Origin: Cellulomonas sp. ACRRI
Lineage (GTDB): Bacteria > Actinomycetota > Actinomycetes > Actinomycetales > Cellulomonadaceae
NCBI RefSeq assembly: GCF_022346185.1
Contig: NZ_JAKRMS010000029.1
Span: 1-35,109, forward strand
DNA: 35,109 bases
Direction of reading: 5' to 3'
Shown: piece after piece, positions 23,099-32,406 of the stretch
Numbering within the stretch: position 1 is the stretch's first letter
How the letters are laid out: each line of letters starts with the position of its first letter
Notes under the pieces: model-generated
Told to the model about the DNA's origin: nothing
The model's input: the letters and a program-made list of their open reading frames with translations, nothing else
The model's database searches: none
Made by a program: the position numbers and the translations under genes

Positions 23099-23105
23099 GG
23101 GGCGG

Positions 23106-25148
23106 TCAGGGCTCGACGTCGATCACGACGCCGCCCCGGGCGACCGTACCGGCCGGGTGCGGCTCGACGCGCGTGAGCGCGCGGGCGTTGACCACCGTGA
23201 CGAGCGTCGTGGTGTCGTACCCGGCCTCCCGGACGACCCCGAGGTCGACGGTGACGAGCCGGTCCCCCGCCGCGACGTGCTCGCCCTTGCGGACGGCGAC
23301 CTCGAAGCCGGTGCCCGCGAGCTTCACCGTGTCGATCCCGACGTGGACGAGGACCTCGACGCCGTCGGCGGTCGTGAGCCCGAAGGCGTGGCCCGTGTCG
23401 GCGACCGTGAGCAGCTCGCCGGCGACCGGTGCGACGACCACGCCGTCCGACGGGACGACGCCGACGCCCTCGCCGAGCGCCTTCGAGGCGAACACCGGGT
23501 CGTCGACCTCGGCGAGCGGGACGATCTCGCCCGCCACCGGGGACAGCACGGCCGCGGTGGGCGCGACCGGCGCGGACGCCGCGGGGGTGGCGGCCGGCGT
23601 GCCGGCGGACGCCGCGGCCGGGGCCGCACCCACCGCCGCCGCCTCCAGCGCGAGGTCGGCCTCGGCCTGGGCCTTGGCGGCCAGGGCCTCGGCGCGCTGC
23701 TCCGGCGTGCGGTAGTCGGACACGATGACCAGCACCATCGACACGGCGAACGCCGCGGCGATCGCGATCAGGTAGACCGGGATCGGGCTGAACACCGGGA
23801 TGGTCAGCAGCGAGGTGAACGCGAACGCGTTGGTGTCCACGCCGCCGAGCACGCCGATGATGATGCCGCCGGTGAGGCAGCCGACGAGCATGCGCGGGTA
23901 GATCCGCTTGAACCGCAGGTGGATGCCGTACAGCGAGGGCTCCGAGATGCCGCCGAGCAGGCCCGCGGCGAGCGCGCCGGTGGCGGTCTGCCGCATCTGC
24001 ACGTCCCGGTCGCGGACCGCGAGCACGAGCACGCCGGCGGTGGCGCCGAAGCAGGCGAAGTTCCACGCGCCCATGGGGCCCTGGATGAAGTCGTAGCCGA
24101 GGGTGTTGAGGTTCACCAGCATGAGCGCGTTCAGCGGCCAGTGCAGGCCCAGCGGGACCAGGAACGGGTAGATCAGCGGGATCACGATGGCGAACACGAT
24201 CGGGGCGTTGCCGTTGAGCCACGCCAGGCCGTCGCCGAGGCCGGAGCCGAGCCAGATGCCGAGCGGGCCGAGCAGGAACGCCGTGACCGGGATCATCACG
24301 ACCATCGACAGGAACGGCACGAACACCATCTGGATGTTCTCCGGGAACACCCGCTTCAGCCCCCGGTACAGCGGGGCGAGCACCGCGACCATGATCAGCG
24401 GCACGAACACCTGGCCGCCGTAGTCGTTCAGCTGCATGGGCAGCCCGAACACGTCCGCGACGCAGGCCGTGGTGCCGAGCGTGGCGTTGGTGGTGCACAC
24501 CGTGGTCGCCGCGTCGGTGAGCCGCAGGAAGTCCGGCGTCATCACGGCGGCCATGACCGTGGCGCCGAGCCAGGGGTCGACCTGCAGCTTCTTGGCCGCG
24601 TTGTACGCGACCATGATCGGCAGGAAGTAGAACACCGCCCGCCACATCGCGTCGACGAACACCCAGGTCGCCGGCTTGTCGGCCGCGCGGAAGTCGACCA
24701 CGCCGAGCGCGTCCAGCACCGCCGCGAACGCGATGATCAGCGAGGCGCCGAGCAGCACGCCGAGCAGCGGGCGGAACGAGTCGGACAGGTACTCGAAGAC
24801 CGCGTCCAGCCAGGCGACCTTGCCGCGGGCCTTCGCGCGCGCCGCGGCCTTCACGTCGGCGTCCGACTGCCGGCCGGCGCCCACGCCGGCCATCTCCGGC
24901 AGGTGCATGATCTGGGTGAACACCGTCTGCACGGCCCCGCCGACGACCACCTGGTAGCGGTCGCCGGACTGCGGCACGGCGCCCATGACGCCGGGGACGG
25001 CCTCCACGGCCTGCTGGTCGACCACCGAGGCGTCCCGGAGCTCGAAGCGGAGCCGGGTGGCGCAGTGGGTCAGGTTGAGGACGTTCTCCGGTCCTCCGAC
25101 GGCCCGGATGATCTCCTCGGCACTGTCGCGCGTCGTCGCGGACGTCAT
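23106..25148 (-). CDS. bglF: Beta-glucoside-type PTS transporter subunit EIIBCA
   Basis: 680 residues in the order EIIB-EIIC-EIIA. The EIIB phosphorylation site is Cys29 in NLTHCATRLRFEL. EIIC spans about residues 110-470 with about ten membrane segments (LLGVLLGASLIIAFAAVLDA and onward) and the family motif GGISEPSLYGIHLRFKR. An Ala/Pro-rich linker (about 500-530) leads to EIIA, whose active His is near residue 602 in EVLVHVGIDTVKL. It takes up and phosphorylates a beta-glucoside (cellobiose, salicin or similar) using phosphate from HPr. No phospho-beta-glucosidase is in the window. ATG 25148 is chosen for the GAGGAG site 7 nt upstream. The RAT/terminator leader and the licT gene strongly support beta-glucoside control. 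Confidence 0.92.
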   Translation of the reverse strand: MTSATTRDSAEEIIRAVGGPENVLNLTHCATRLRFELRDASVVDQQAVEAVPGVMGAVPQSGDRYQVVVGGAVQTVFTQIMHLPEMAGVGAGRQSDADVKAAARAKARGKVAWLDAVFEYLSDSFRPLLGVLLGASLIIAFAAVLDALGVVDFRAADKPATWVFVDAMWRAVFYFLPIMVAYNAAKKLQVDPWLGATVMAAVMTPDFLRLTDAATTVCTTNATLGTTACVADVFGLPMQLNDYGGQVFVPLIMVAVLAPLYRGLKRVFPENIQMVFVPFLSMVVMIPVTAFLLGPLGIWLGSGLGDGLAWLNGNAPIVFAIVIPLIYPFLVPLGLHWPLNALMLVNLNTLGYDFIQGPMGAWNFACFGATAGVLVLAVRDRDVQMRQTATGALAAGLLGGISEPSLYGIHLRFKRIYPRMLVGCLTGGIIIGVLGGVDTNAFAFTSLLTIPVFSPIPVYLIAIAAAFAVSMVLVIVSDYRTPEQRAEALAAKAQAEADLALEAAAVGAAPAAASAGTPAATPAASAPVAPTAAVLSPVAGEIVPLAEVDDPVFASKALGEGVGVVPSDGVVVAPVAGELLTVADTGHAFGLTTADGVEVLVHVGIDTVKLAGTGFEVAVRKGEHVAAGDRLVTVDLGVVREAGYDTTTLVTVVNARALTRVEPHPAGTVARGGVVIDVEP

Positions 25149-25191
25149 GTTCGTACTCCTCGTCGAGGCCGTCGGCGTCGGGGCACAAAAA

Positions 25192-25225
25192 AAGACCTGA
25201 GGCGCATCGCTGCGACTCAGGTCTT
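25192..25225 (-). terminator. Intrinsic terminator in the bgl leader
   Basis: On the minus strand AAGACCTGAG (25225-25216) pairs with CTCAGGTCTT (25201-25192), with an inner CGCA/TGCG stem and a 4-nt loop, followed by T-tract 25193-25187. It is the only classical U-tract terminator found in the window, and it lies about 45 bp upstream of the EIIBCA start, so it must be bypassed for expression. Confidence 0.92.
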
Positions 25226-25253
25226 GCCCCGCGACGACGGCGGGTAACAACCC
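25219..25253 (-). promoter_or_regulatory. RAT antiterminator site for LicT/BglG
   Basis: The minus strand reads GGGTTGTTACCCGC, a short loop, then GCGGGGCAAGACCT. This closely follows the known RAT pattern GGATTGTTACTGC...GCAGGCAAAACCT. Its last seven bases (AAGACCT) are also the start of the terminator's 5' arm, so the two structures exclude each other. Confidence 0.9.
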
Positions 25254-25277
25254 TGGGTGAACTCAGGTTCGGCGAAG

Positions 25278-25283
25278 ACGCTA
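25278..25283 (-). promoter_or_regulatory. Probable bgl operon -10 box
   Basis: TAGCGT on the minus strand at 25283-25278, about 25 bp before the RAT site. It would give a leader of roughly 120 nt, long enough to hold RAT, terminator and ribosome site. The same hexamer is the -10 candidate of the genes at 28496 and 34109. Confidence 0.45.
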
Positions 25284-25371
25284 GCACGCCCGCCGCGCGG
25301 CGCGTCCGGGACCTCGGTCCCGGGGTGGACGGCGGCGGTCCCGGGGGCGGCACTGAGGGTCGCCTCACTCG

Positions 25372-25385
25372 TAGACTCGGGCGGG
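25372..25385 (+). promoter_or_regulatory. Leaderless promoter -10 of the DedA-like gene
   Basis: TAGACT (25372-25377), a 7-nt gap, then the GTG start. No Shine-Dalgarno is present. Confidence 0.45.
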
Positions 25386-26038
25386 TGAGCGACACGGCGG
25401 CGGCGTACGGCATGGGCGGCTGGCCGTTCTGGGCCGTGATCGCCGGGCTGTTCGTCGTGGTGATGGCGCGCTCGCACCTGTTCTACTGGGTCGGGCGCGG
25501 GGTGACGTCCGGGGCGGCGCGGCTGGCGGACCGGGTGCCCGGCGCCGACGACGACGGCGTCGCCGACGACGCGGGGGCGGCCCGGGACGCGGCCGACCGC
25601 CCGGCCGGCCGCGGCGCCGCCGCCCGCGCGCGCGTCCTGCGCCTCATGCGCACCCCCACGGCCCGCCGCGGCCTGGGCCTGGTGCACCGGTTCGGCCCGC
25701 TCGCGGTGACGCTCGCCTACCTGACCGTCGGGGTGCAGACCGCCGTGTTCGTCGGCTCCGGCCTGGTCCGGATGCCCTACCCCCGGTTCCTCGCGGCGTC
25801 GGTCCCGGGCAGCGTGGCCTGGGCCTTCGTGTGGGGCACCGTCGGCCTGGGCGCGGTCTGGGCGGCGGCCCGGCTCGCGACCGCGTCCCCGTGGGGCCTC
25901 GCGGCGGTGCTGCTGGTGCTCGCAGGACTGGCCGCCTGGCTGGTCGTGCGCCGGCGCGTCCGGGCCCGCCGCGCCCCCGGGGCGTCCGGGGACGGGACGA
26001 CCGCCGGAAGCGCCGCCCCGGCCGACCAGCTGGTCTGA
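25385..26038 (+). CDS. DedA/VTT-like membrane protein
   Basis: 217 residues with about four hydrophobic segments. The C-terminal half carries features of the DedA (VTT) family of putative lipid transporters: a helical stretch LVHRFGPLAVTLAYLTVGVQ, then the R/P-containing link MPYPRFLAASVPGSVAWAFV and a final helix. A hydrophilic Asp/Ala/Arg-rich insertion sits at about residues 45-90. DedA proteins move polyprenyl phosphate or phospholipid across the membrane; the short N-terminus and low similarity make this a tentative assignment. GTG 25385 lies 7 nt after TAGACT (25372-25377), so the transcript is probably leaderless. It is divergent from the bgl operon and convergent with the PBP gene. 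Confidence 0.6.
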   Translation: MSDTAAAYGMGGWPFWAVIAGLFVVVMARSHLFYWVGRGVTSGAARLADRVPGADDDGVADDAGAARDAADRPAGRGAAARARVLRLMRTPTARRGLGLVHRFGPLAVTLAYLTVGVQTAVFVGSGLVRMPYPRFLAASVPGSVAWAFVWGTVGLGAVWAAARLATASPWGLAAVLLVLAGLAAWLVVRRRVRARRAPGASGDGTTAGSAAPADQLV

Positions 26039-26062
26039 CCCGGGACGCCCGCGCGGCGGCGG

Positions 26063-26075
26063 CCCGCCCGGCGGG
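26063..26075. terminator. Short GC hairpin between convergent genes
   Basis: CCCGC-CCG-GCGGG fills the end of the 37-bp gap between the DedA-like and PBP stops. Symmetric, without T-tract. Confidence 0.3.
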
Positions 26076-28496
26076 TCAGCCGCCGCCCTCCCCCGGGTCG
26101 TCCCCGGCCGGCGGCTCGGCCTCGGGCGCGACCCCGGACCCCTCGCCGTCGCCCCTCGCGCCTCCGCCGGCGGGGCCGCGCGAGGGGTGCAGCGTGATCC
26201 TCGACCCGGCCTCGGCGCTGCCGATCCGGCTCTGGCTCGCGATGGTCCCGGCCGGCAGGTCGGAGGCCGTGCTGCCGCCGATGACCGCCTCGAACCCGGC
26301 CCGCCGCAGCGCCTCCACCGCCGCGTCCCGGTCCAGGCCCACCACCGACGGCACCGACGACGACCGACCCAGCCGGGCCCGGTCGGACACCGGCGTGAAC
26401 GCGGGGTTCGGCTGCCCGTCCGCGAGCGCCGCGTCCATGAAGCCCTTCCAGGCCACCCCGGCGAGGGTCGCGCCGTACACGTGCTGGTACCGGCGGCCGT
26501 TGATCACGACGTTCTGCATCGGGGTGAACGAGTCCGGGTGACCCACCCAGGTGACCGCCGCGAGCCGGGGCGTGTAGCCGACGAACCAGGTCTGCTCGTT
26601 GCGGCTGGTGGTGCCGGTCTTGCCCGCCGCGGCGTACCCCGGCGTCCCGAGCGAGCGCCCCGTGCCCTGCCACACGTGCCCGAGGGCGTGGTTCATCGTG
26701 GCGGCCACGTCCGAGTCGATCGCCTGCGCGCACCCGGCGTCGGGCACGGGCAGCGCGGCGCCGTCCGCGTCCAGCACCGCGGTGACCGCCACGGGGGTGC
26801 AGTGCACGCCGTCCGCCGCGAACGCCGCGTACGCCCCCGCGAGCGCCAGCGGGGAGGTCGCCTCGGAGCCCAGGACGTTCGCGGCGTAGGCTCCGAACGG
26901 CTCGCCCTCGCGCCCGTGCGAGGACTGCGTGACGCCCAGGTCGGCGGCGCCCTGCATGATGTCGCAGAGGTCGAGCTGCATGGCCATCGACAGGTACGCG
27001 AGGTTCACCGACCGCTGCGTCGCCTGGAGCACCGACATCCGGCCCGCGCCGCCCTCGGAGTTGCGCACCGGCCACGTCTGGCCCGGCAGCCGGGACCCGC
27101 AGGCGGTGAACTGGTTCGTGTCGAGCGTGCGGGCCGTGCCGTCGACGGTCATCCCGAGGTGGTGGCCCTGCTCCAGCCACTCCAGCAGCGTGAACGGCTT
27201 GAGGGTCGAGCCGGGCGCGAACCCGCCGGACCCGCCGTAGGAGAACGAGGTGCTGTAGTTCACCGACACCGCCGACCCGCCGGCCTCGGCCGTGTTGTCG
27301 AAGGTGCGGTTCTGCGCCATCGCCACGACCCGCCCGGTCCCGGGCTCGACGACGACCATCGCCGACCCCACGCCCGAGCGGTCGTCCACCGGCACCCGGG
27401 CCTTGACCTGCTCGTCCGCGAGCGCCTGCAGCCGCGGGTCGAGCGTGGTGCTGATGACCAGGCCGCCCCGGTACAGCAGGTCGGCCCGCTCCTCGGGCGT
27501 CTCGCCGAACGCGGGGTCGTGCCGGATCACCTGGGTGACGTAGTCGCAGAAGAACCCGGAGCCCGGGATCGCGTCGTCCGCCGCCATGCAGCCGCTGCGC
27601 GCCTCGCTGACCCGCAGGGTGTCCGCGATCGGGGTCGCGGCCGCGGCGTCGTGCTCCGCGGCCGTGATGTAGTCCTGGTCCCGCATGAGCATGAGCACGG
27701 TGTTGCGGCGCCGCTCGGCGGCGGCGGGCGACCGGGTCGGGTCGAGGGCGCTCGGGCTCCGGGTGATCCCCGCGATCGTCGCGGCCTCCACCAGGTCGAG
27801 CTCCGCCGCCGACGTGCTGAAGTACCGCCGGGCGGCCGCCTCCGCGCCGTACACCGCCACCCCGAAGGGCGCGATGTTCAGGTAGCTCTCCAGGATCTCC
27901 TCCTTGGTGAGCTCCTGCTCCAGCGCCACCGCCAGCCGCGCCTCCCGGAGCTTGCGGGCGTACCCCTCCGCGCCGTCGGACTCCTGCGCGGCCGCGACGC
28001 CCGCGTGGTCGCCGTCGCGGGCCGACCGCTCGATGAGCACGTTCTTCACGTACTGCTGCGTGAGCGTCGACGCGCCCTGCTGGGACCCGGTCAGCTGGTT
28101 CTGCACCAGGGCGCGGGCCATGCCGGTGGGATCAACTCCGCCGTGGTCGAAGAACCGCCGGTCCTCGGTCGCCACCACGGCGTGCTGCAGGTGCTCCGAG
28201 ACCTGGTCGAGCGGCACGACCACCCGGTCCTCCGCGAAGAACTCCGCGATGGGGGTGCCGTCCGCGGCGGTCATGACGGACCGCTGGGACAGGGGGCGGC
28301 GCTCCAGGTGCGAGGGCAGGTCCTGGAGCATCTCCTCGCCGAGGCCGGTGGCCGTGCGCGCGGCCGCCGCGACCGGCATCAGCGTCCCGGCGAGCAGCAG
28401 CCCGCCGGTGCCCGAGGCGAGCACGAACGCCAGCAGGAGCGCGAGCACCTGCGTCGGGGTCACCCGGACCCGGGACGGCCTGGAGAGACGAGTCAT
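26076..28496 (-). CDS. Class A penicillin-binding protein with C-terminal PASTA domain
   Basis: 806 residues. An N-terminal anchor helix (LALLLAFVLASGTGGLLLAG) leads to the glycosyltransferase (GT51) domain, with catalytic Glu in ATEDRRFFDHGGVDP, then QGASTLTQQYVKN and ELTKEEILESYLNIAPFG. The transpeptidase domain has all three motifs: SxxK as PGSTLKPF, SxN as SVNLAYL, and KTG as AAGKTGTTS. One PASTA domain follows (SSVPSVVGLDRDAAVEALRR), then a Gly/Glu/Pro tail. It polymerises and cross-links peptidoglycan outside the membrane. Several Cys residues in the outer part may form disulfides. ATG 28496 follows TAGCGT by 6 nt, suggesting a leaderless mRNA. It resembles PonA-type enzymes of actinobacteria. 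Confidence 0.95.
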   Translation of the reverse strand: MTRLSRPSRVRVTPTQVLALLLAFVLASGTGGLLLAGTLMPVAAAARTATGLGEEMLQDLPSHLERRPLSQRSVMTAADGTPIAEFFAEDRVVVPLDQVSEHLQHAVVATEDRRFFDHGGVDPTGMARALVQNQLTGSQQGASTLTQQYVKNVLIERSARDGDHAGVAAAQESDGAEGYARKLREARLAVALEQELTKEEILESYLNIAPFGVAVYGAEAAARRYFSTSAAELDLVEAATIAGITRSPSALDPTRSPAAAERRRNTVLMLMRDQDYITAAEHDAAAATPIADTLRVSEARSGCMAADDAIPGSGFFCDYVTQVIRHDPAFGETPEERADLLYRGGLVISTTLDPRLQALADEQVKARVPVDDRSGVGSAMVVVEPGTGRVVAMAQNRTFDNTAEAGGSAVSVNYSTSFSYGGSGGFAPGSTLKPFTLLEWLEQGHHLGMTVDGTARTLDTNQFTACGSRLPGQTWPVRNSEGGAGRMSVLQATQRSVNLAYLSMAMQLDLCDIMQGAADLGVTQSSHGREGEPFGAYAANVLGSEATSPLALAGAYAAFAADGVHCTPVAVTAVLDADGAALPVPDAGCAQAIDSDVAATMNHALGHVWQGTGRSLGTPGYAAAGKTGTTSRNEQTWFVGYTPRLAAVTWVGHPDSFTPMQNVVINGRRYQHVYGATLAGVAWKGFMDAALADGQPNPAFTPVSDRARLGRSSSVPSVVGLDRDAAVEALRRAGFEAVIGGSTASDLPAGTIASQSRIGSAEAGSRITLHPSRGPAGGGARGDGEGSGVAPEAEPPAGDDPGEGGG

Positions 28497-28508
28497 GCCG
28501 CGACGCTA
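28496..28508 (-). promoter_or_regulatory. Leaderless promoter -10 of the PBP gene
   Basis: TAGCGT (minus strand, 28508-28503), 6 nt, ATG. Hexamer and gap are identical in form to the site before the DUF222 gene. Confidence 0.5.
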
Positions 28509-28547
28509 GGAAGCGCGGCGGCACCCCGTCCCCGGTCGGGTGGCCGG

Positions 28548-28606
28548 CGTAGGTGGACCTGCGGGGACCGGCGGGAGGCGTGGTGAAGACGCCGTGCCCA
28601 CCTACG
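28548..28606. terminator. Inverted repeat between uppS and the PBP gene
   Basis: CGTAGGTGG (28548-28556) and CCACCTACG (28598-28606) are complementary. Inside them GGCGT (28577-28581) and ACGCC (28589-28593) make a second stem with a 7-nt loop. It lies 15 bp after the uppS stop and 40 bp before the PBP -10 box. Confidence 0.45.
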
Positions 28607-28621
28607 GACCGGGCTCCCGGG

Positions 28622-29398
28622 TCAGGCGGTCGCCGGCTTGTCGACCGCGCCGCCGTAGCGGCGGTCCCGGCGCGCGTAGGTCTCGACGGCGCGCCACAGG
28701 TGCCGGCGGTCGACGTCGGGCCACGGCTCGTCGAGGAACACCAGCTCGGCGTAGGCGGCCTGCCAGATCATGAAGTTCGACGTGCGCTGCTCCCCCGACG
28801 ACCGGAGGAACAGGTCGACGTCCGGCAGGTCCGGCTCGTCGAGGTAGCGCTGGATCGTCTTCTCGGACACCTTGTCCGCCTTCAGCCGGCCCGCCGCCAC
28901 GTCCTGCGCGATCGCCTTCGCGGCGTCGGCGATCTCGGCGCGGCCGCCGTAGTTGACGCACATCGTCAGCGTGCAGGTGGTGTTGCCCGCGGTCAGCCGC
29001 TCGGCCTCCTCCAGCTCGGAGATGACCGACCGCCACAGCCGCGGCCGGCGCCCGGCCCACCGGACCCGGACCCCCCAGTCGTTCATCACGTCCCGGCGGC
29101 GGCGCAGCACGTCCCGGTTGAAGCCCATGAGGAACCGCACCTCCTCGGGCGACCGGGACCAGTTCTCCGTCGAGAACGCGTACGCGGACACGTGCTGCAC
29201 GCCGATCTCGATGGCCCCGGCGACGACGTCGAGCAGCGACGCCTCCCCCGCCGCGTGCCCGGCGGTGCGCGGCAGCCCGCGGGCGTTCGCCCACCGGCCG
29301 TTGCCGTCCATGACGATCGCGACGTGCTGCGGGACGAGCTCCTTCGGCAGCACGGGCGGGCGGGCCCCGCTCGGGTGCGGGGGCGGCGGAACCGGCAT
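28622..29398 (-). CDS. uppS: Isoprenyl transferase (undecaprenyl/decaprenyl diphosphate synthase)
   Basis: 258 residues of the cis-prenyltransferase family, which makes the polyprenyl diphosphate carrier for cell wall precursors. Signature elements: [20 protein letters not shown] with the catalytic Asp and phosphate-binding Arg, [19 protein letters not shown], the C-terminal block [20 protein letters not shown], and [13 protein letters not shown]. Chain length of the product cannot be read from sequence. ATG 29398 overlaps the recO stop (ATGA at 29395-29398 region), and the recO-uppS pair is common in actinobacteria. It is expressed from the recO promoter and supplies lipid carrier to enzymes such as the PBP partners downstream. 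Confidence 0.95.
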   Translation of the reverse strand: MPVPPPPHPSGARPPVLPKELVPQHVAIVMDGNGRWANARGLPRTAGHAAGEASLLDVVAGAIEIGVQHVSAYAFSTENWSRSPEEVRFLMGFNRDVLRRRRDVMNDWGVRVRWAGRRPRLWRSVISELEEAERLTAGNTTCTLTMCVNYGGRAEIADAAKAIAQDVAAGRLKADKVSEKTIQRYLDEPDLPDVDLFLRSSGEQRTSNFMIWQAAYAELVFLDEPWPDVDRRHLWRAVETYARRDRRYGGAVDKPATA

Positions 29399-30129
29399 CA
29401 GATCCTCTCGACCATCGGCAGCGAGCGCAGCGTGCGCTCGAGGTGGAACTGGGAGTACGCGGACACCAGGCCGTTGCCCTCCTTGCGGTGGCGCTCGGCG
29501 GACGCGTCGGCGACCGGCCAGTCGCCGACGAGCAGCGCCGAGAGCAGCTCGAACGTCTCCCGGGCCGGGGCGGTCGCGCCGGGCGGGCGGCAGGACGTGC
29601 ACACGGCGCCGCCCTGGGCGACGGCGAACGAGTGGTGCGGCCCCGGCCGCCCGCACCGCGCGCAGTCCGTGAACGACGGGGCCCATCCGGCGATCGCGAG
29701 CGCGCGCAGCAGGTAGGAGTCCAGCACCAGACCCGGGGCGTGCTCGCCGGCCGCCAGCGACCGCACGGCGCCGACCAGCAGCCAGTACTGCTGCAGCGCG
29801 GGCTCGCGCTCGGCCTCGACCAGCCGCTCCGCGGTCTCCAGCATCACCGTGCCGGCGGTGTAGAGGGCGTAGTCCTCGCAGACCGGCCGGCCGTACGCGC
29901 CGAGGGTCTCGACCTGGGTGACGACGTCGAGGTTCCGGCCGGTGTTCAGCTGCACGTCGATGTGCATGAACGGCTCGAGCCGGGACCCGAACCGCGAGGT
30001 GGTGCGCCGCACGCCCTTGCCGACCGCGCGCACCTTGCCGTGGCTGCGGGTCAGCAGGGTGACGATCCGGTCCGCCTCCCCCAGCTTGTGGGTGCGCAGC
30101 ACGATCGCCTCGTCGCGGTAGAGGCTCAC
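29398..30129 (-). CDS. recO: DNA repair protein RecO
   Basis: 243 residues, typical for RecO of the RecFOR recombination pathway, which loads RecA on single-stranded DNA. The N-terminal OB fold begins [20 protein letters not shown], then [20 protein letters not shown] and [10 protein letters not shown] helical core follows, and the zinc-type cluster is CARCGRPG ... [11 protein letters not shown] 30129 is supported by the standard N-terminus and by GACAAT 6 nt upstream. Co-translated with uppS. Separated from leuA by 327 bp that hold two hairpins and its own promoter. Confidence 0.95.
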   Translation of the reverse strand: MSLYRDEAIVLRTHKLGEADRIVTLLTRSHGKVRAVGKGVRRTTSRFGSRLEPFMHIDVQLNTGRNLDVVTQVETLGAYGRPVCEDYALYTAGTVMLETAERLVEAEREPALQQYWLLVGAVRSLAAGEHAPGLVLDSYLLRALAIAGWAPSFTDCARCGRPGPHHSFAVAQGGAVCTSCRPPGATAPARETFELLSALLVGDWPVADASAERHRKEGNGLVSAYSQFHLERTLRSLPMVERI

Positions 30130-30141
30130 GCACGTATTGTC
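30129..30141 (-). promoter_or_regulatory. Leaderless promoter -10 of recO
   Basis: GACAAT (30141-30136 on the minus strand) within GGGGGACAAT, 6 nt, then GTG. Ten bases and spacing match the dusB site. Confidence 0.5.
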
Positions 30142-30249
30142 CCCCGCGACCGCCCCGGACCGCGCACGTGTTCGCCGACCGCGTGCCGCGCCCCCGCGGG
30201 ACCTCCCCAGGCCGCGCCCCCGCAGGAGTGGGCCGCGCCCTCCGCGGAC

Positions 30250-30302
30250 AGTGGAAGGTTCTGACGGGCACGCCGTCGGCGTGTCCGTCAGAACCTTCCA
30301 CT
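30250..30302. repeat. Long inverted repeat between leuA and recO
   Basis: The 18-nt arms AGTGGAAGGTTCTGACGG (30250-30267) and its complement (30285-30302) pair perfectly. The stem continues through one G-T pair and five more pairs (CACGC/GCGTG) to a 5-nt loop, for a total of about 24 bp. There is no T-tract. Probably a transcription barrier between leuA and recO. The rest of the 327-bp gap holds only a second hairpin and the recO -10. Confidence 0.7.
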
Positions 30303-30409
30303 CTCGGCCCGACGCGACCTGACGACCGGGCGGGCCACCCGTCCCGGACGCGGCGACGCCCGGCCCCGCCGCCGCGCGCGGGTGGGCGCGGCGGACGGGA
30401 CCGGGCGCT

Positions 30410-30437
30410 GGGGCCGGTCGGGGGTGGCGCCGGCCCC
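30410..30437 (-). terminator. GC hairpin after leuA
   Basis: GGGGCCGG (30410-30417) and CCGGCCCC (30430-30437) with a 12-nt loop, starting 19 bp after the leuA stop. A plausible U-less terminator. Confidence 0.4.
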
Positions 30438-30456
30438 GTCCTGGGGTCCGCGCGGG

Positions 30457-32329
<1,873 letters not shown>

Positions 32330-32348
32330 AGGCTACGAAGCGTGAGCA

Positions 32349-32386
32349 CGGTTCGACTGTACTCCGCACCACCCGGCGGACCGCAA
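32349..32386 (-). promoter_or_regulatory. Promoter of the leuA leader transcript
   Basis: TACAGT (32361-32356 on the minus strand) lies 6 nt before the leader GTG, and TTGCGG lies 19 bp further upstream as a possible -35. The start of transcription would coincide with the leader start codon. Confidence 0.5.
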
Positions 32387-32406
32387 CCGCTCAGCATGCG
32401 GACGGC

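Noticed and set aside
25217-25687. Minus-strand frame upstream of the bgl operon
   Set aside because: It overlaps the RAT site and is antisense to the DedA-like gene, whose membrane segments are clear.
30137-30322. Small plus-strand frame across the hairpin between leuA and recO
   Set aside because: The peptide is simply the reading of an inverted repeat flanked by low-complexity Arg/Pro; no start signal is seen.
30410-30456. Possible small RNA or riboswitch after leuA
   Set aside because: Only a GC-rich hairpin is visible; no promoter or conserved aptamer pattern could be recognised.
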